A DNA stretch of 6,955 nucleotides, from contig JACMKH010000082.1 of the NCBI GenBank assembly GCA_014380205.1, positions 1 to 6,955 of the forward strand, written 5' to 3'. This DNA is from Sphingomonadaceae bacterium. Its GTDB lineage: Bacteria > Pseudomonadota > Alphaproteobacteria > Sphingomonadales > Sphingomonadaceae. A program made the translations under genes and the position numbers. The notes beneath the pieces were generated by a model, which was given only the letters and a program-made list of their open reading frames with translations, did not search any database and had not been told where the DNA came from. Positions 6,529-6,955 of the stretch are shown one piece after another (position 1 is the stretch's first letter; each line of letters opens with the position of its first letter).

Positions 6529-6955
6529 TGAACAAATTCACTCTTGGCGTCGCGCTCGCGGCGCTCGCGCTTCCCGTCGCGGCCTCGGCCCAGCAGCTTC
6601 CCGGCGCCATCGTCGCGATCGTCGACAACGAGCGCATCCTCACGCAATGCACCGCCTGCGTCGCGGCCAACGCGCAACTTCAGGCGCAGCAGGCGCAGGC
6701 GCAGGCGCGCGCCCAGGCGCTCGGCGGACCGCTTCAGACCGAGGAGCAGGCGATCCGCGCGCTGGTCGCGGCGATCCCGCAGGGCCAGCAGCCTGACGCG
6801 GCGCTTCAGCAGCGCATCCAGACCTTCCAGACGCAGCAGGCCAACGCCCAGCGCGAGCTTCAGACGCTCCAGCAGACGCTCGGGCGCAATGTCGCCTATG
6901 TCCGCCAGCAGATCGGCGAGCGGCTCCAGCCGATCGTCAGCCAGGTCATGCAGCA
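6528..6955 (+). CDS. OmpH/Skp-family periplasmic chaperone (3'-truncated by window edge)
   Basis: Periplasmic holdase that binds unfolded outer-membrane proteins and passes them to BAM; Skp is a trimer with coiled-coil arms. The ATG at 6528 shares its A with the bamA TGA (TGATG), and 142 complete codons are visible with no stop before the window ends. A clean signal peptide (1-21, MNKFTLGVALAALALPVAASA) precedes QQ. A short beta-strand segment AIVAIVDNERIL (27-38) matches the Skp opening (AIVNMGSLF in E. coli), followed by a long helical, Gln/Ala-rich coiled-coil-like region starting near 45; roughly one residue in five is Gln. Odd point: a CxxC (C41-T-A-C44) follows the first strand, absent from E. 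coli Skp. The C-terminal strand that closes the family core lies beyond the window. The position after bamA is classic for skp/ompH. Family assignment is good despite low sequence identity. Confidence 0.88.
   Translation, partial: MNKFTLGVALAALALPVAASAQQLPGAIVAIVDNERILTQCTACVAANAQLQAQQAQAQARAQALGGPLQTEEQAIRALVAAIPQGQQPDAALQQRIQTFQTQQANAQRELQTLQQTLGRNVAYVRQQIGERLQPIVSQVMQ

Overview
This GC-rich window is a compact, co-directional stretch of the conserved envelope-biogenesis cluster of an alphaproteobacterium, most likely a sphingomonad (Sphingomonadales). The assignment rests on the gene order (uppS-cdsA-dxr-rseP-bamA-ompH), strong GC bias at third codon positions, the single-PDZ form of RseP and the sequence style of BamA and OmpH. 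No database search was possible, so genus is not called.

Layout, all on the + strand: uppS (3' part, 1-624), a 32-base gap, cdsA (657-1412), dxr (1412-2575, start overlapping the cdsA stop), rseP (2572-3708, ATGA overlap with dxr), a 72-base gap with unusual secondary-structure potential (3709-3780), bamA (GTG start, 3781-6528) and ompH/skp (6528 to the window edge, start overlapping the bamA stop). No RNA gene, mobile element, CRISPR array, integration site or intrinsic terminator was seen. No gap exceeds about 72 bases.

The genes cooperate in building the envelope. Dxr makes MEP for isoprenoid precursors; UppS condenses those into the C55 lipid carrier for peptidoglycan and O-antigen; CdsA makes CDP-diacylglycerol for phospholipids; RseP is an intramembrane protease; BamA inserts outer-membrane beta-barrels; OmpH/Skp chaperones them across the periplasm. 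Overlapping stops and starts suggest translational coupling within two blocks: uppS-cdsA-dxr-rseP and bamA-ompH.

I see no exotic new system; this is core housekeeping DNA. The points worth a second look are (i) the rseP-bamA gap, with near-duplicate hairpin-forming repeats, alternative pairings and a canonical G-quadruplex motif, followed by an eight-codon ORF overlapping the bamA GTG start; (ii) BamA surface loops L4 and L7, which carry a DxDxDG calcium-type motif, two cysteine pairs and a roughly 65-70-residue expansion relative to E. coli; and (iii) a CxxC motif in the Gln-rich periplasmic chaperone OmpH.
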